NCBI GenBank assembly: GCA_023228125.1
Contig: JALOBT010000076.1
Coordinates: forward strand, 1-5,866
DNA: 5,866 bases
Source: Candidatus Cloacimonadota bacterium
GTDB lineage: Bacteria; Cloacimonadota; Cloacimonadia; Cloacimonadales; Cloacimonadaceae
Direction: 5' to 3'
In this document: one piece after another, positions 5,748 through 5,866 of the stretch
Layout of the letters: each line of letters starts with the position of its first letter
Position numbering within the stretch: position 1 is the first letter of the stretch
Notes under the pieces: model-generated
What the model saw: only the letters and a program-made list of their open reading frames with translations
What the model was told of the DNA's origin: nothing
The model's database searches: none
Position numbers and translations under genes: made by a program

Positions 5748-5793
5748 ATCGAGTAGGGTGATGTTAGGAAGCGATCCTAACATCATCCCTCTC
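5748..5793 (-). ncRNA. Group II intron domain VI with bulged branch-point A
   Basis: On the minus strand TGATGTTAGG (5785-5776) pairs with CCTAACATCA (5768-5759) over a 7-base loop, AGGG (5790-5787) with CCCT (5758-5755), and GAG (5793-5791) with CTC (5753-5751). A single unpaired A opposite base 5754 is left seven bases from the 3' end, exactly where the lariat branch point belongs. A5786 is a second bulge, on the 5' side. Confidence 0.88.
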
Positions 5794-5796
5794 ACA

Positions 5797-5827
5797 GAAC
5801 CGTGCGTACGGGTCACGTACACGGCTC
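5797..5827 (-). ncRNA. Group II intron domain V
   Basis: The minus strand forms an 8-bp lower stem, GAGCCGTG (5827-5820) with CACGGTTC (5804-5797). It then has a two-base CG bulge (5806-5805) and a 4-bp upper stem, TACG with CGTA, around TGACC. The AGC catalytic triad is at 5826-5824. At 31 nt it is slightly shorter than the common 34, and the loop is not the usual GAAA tetraloop. Confidence 0.9.
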
Positions 5828-5866
5828 CTGATAATCCTTGTGATTACGCATAGTAATCAGATAAAA

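Larger units (their letters stand above)
5748..5866 (-). mobile_element. Group II intron, 3' end (rest beyond right edge)
   Basis: Read on the minus strand, the window holds the catalytic 3' end of a self-splicing retroelement: domain V at 5827-5797, a three-base linker TGT, domain VI, and an end in GAT. This agrees with the group II 3' consensus AY. The bases upstream of domain V (5866-5828) would belong to domain IV or the end of the reverse-transcriptase gene. They contain a 7-bp hairpin, TGATTAC with GTAATCA (5841-5859). No reverse-transcriptase residues can be recognised in so short a piece. The neighbouring exon sequence is a 31-bp intergenic repeat, so the insertion breaks no gene. Subclass is not decidable here, though hairpin targets are typical of class IIC. 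Confidence 0.88.

Noticed and set aside
5828..5866. C-terminal end of the intron's reverse transcriptase on the minus strand
   Set aside because: One frame ends in TAA at 5848-5850 and another stays open into domain V, but about ten codons are too few to recognise a maturase. No CDS is claimed.

Overview
The window looks like chromosomal DNA from a diderm (Gram-negative-type) bacterium. It carries lolA, the periplasmic carrier that moves lipoproteins to an outer membrane, directly behind ftsK. The ftsK-lolA adjacency is also known from Escherichia coli and other diderms. Protein style, moderate G+C, and repeat- and intron-rich spacers would suit a Cloacimonadota- or Bacteroidota-like lineage, but that placement is an impression, not a proof.

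Left part (2-3688): four plus-strand genes sit close together, probably in one transcription unit. They are the C-terminal motor and winged-helix part of an FtsK/SpoIIIE DNA translocase (5' end outside the window), LolA (its start overlaps the ftsK end by 14 nt), a mannose-1-phosphate guanylyltransferase (real start 1715) and a SagB-type nitroreductase-fold flavoprotein with a short helix-turn-helix-like N-terminus. These are housekeeping and cell-envelope functions; the last gene has no recognisable pathway partner here.

Middle part (3689-4443): about 755 bp without a supportable gene but dense in small repeats. In order it holds four tandem heptamers, an inverted pair of 26-bp hairpin elements whose stems covary, a 15-bp perfect inverted repeat extendable to 19 bp, a GC-rich hairpin, two copies of a 31-bp repeat, a 9-bp tandem duplication, and a 16-bp imperfect inverted repeat just upstream of a TTGACA promoter.

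Right part (4444-5866): a complete AAA-type ATPase of the DUF4143 family with its own promoter. It is followed by two more 31-bp repeat copies and half of a third. That third copy is cut by the 3' end of a minus-strand group II intron, whose domains V and VI are clearly readable at 5748-5827 and whose body runs off the right edge. The ATPase gene is therefore bracketed by clusters of the same repeat. The most interesting structure is the intron inserted inside a dispersed hairpin repeat, which makes a precise prediction about sequence beyond the window.
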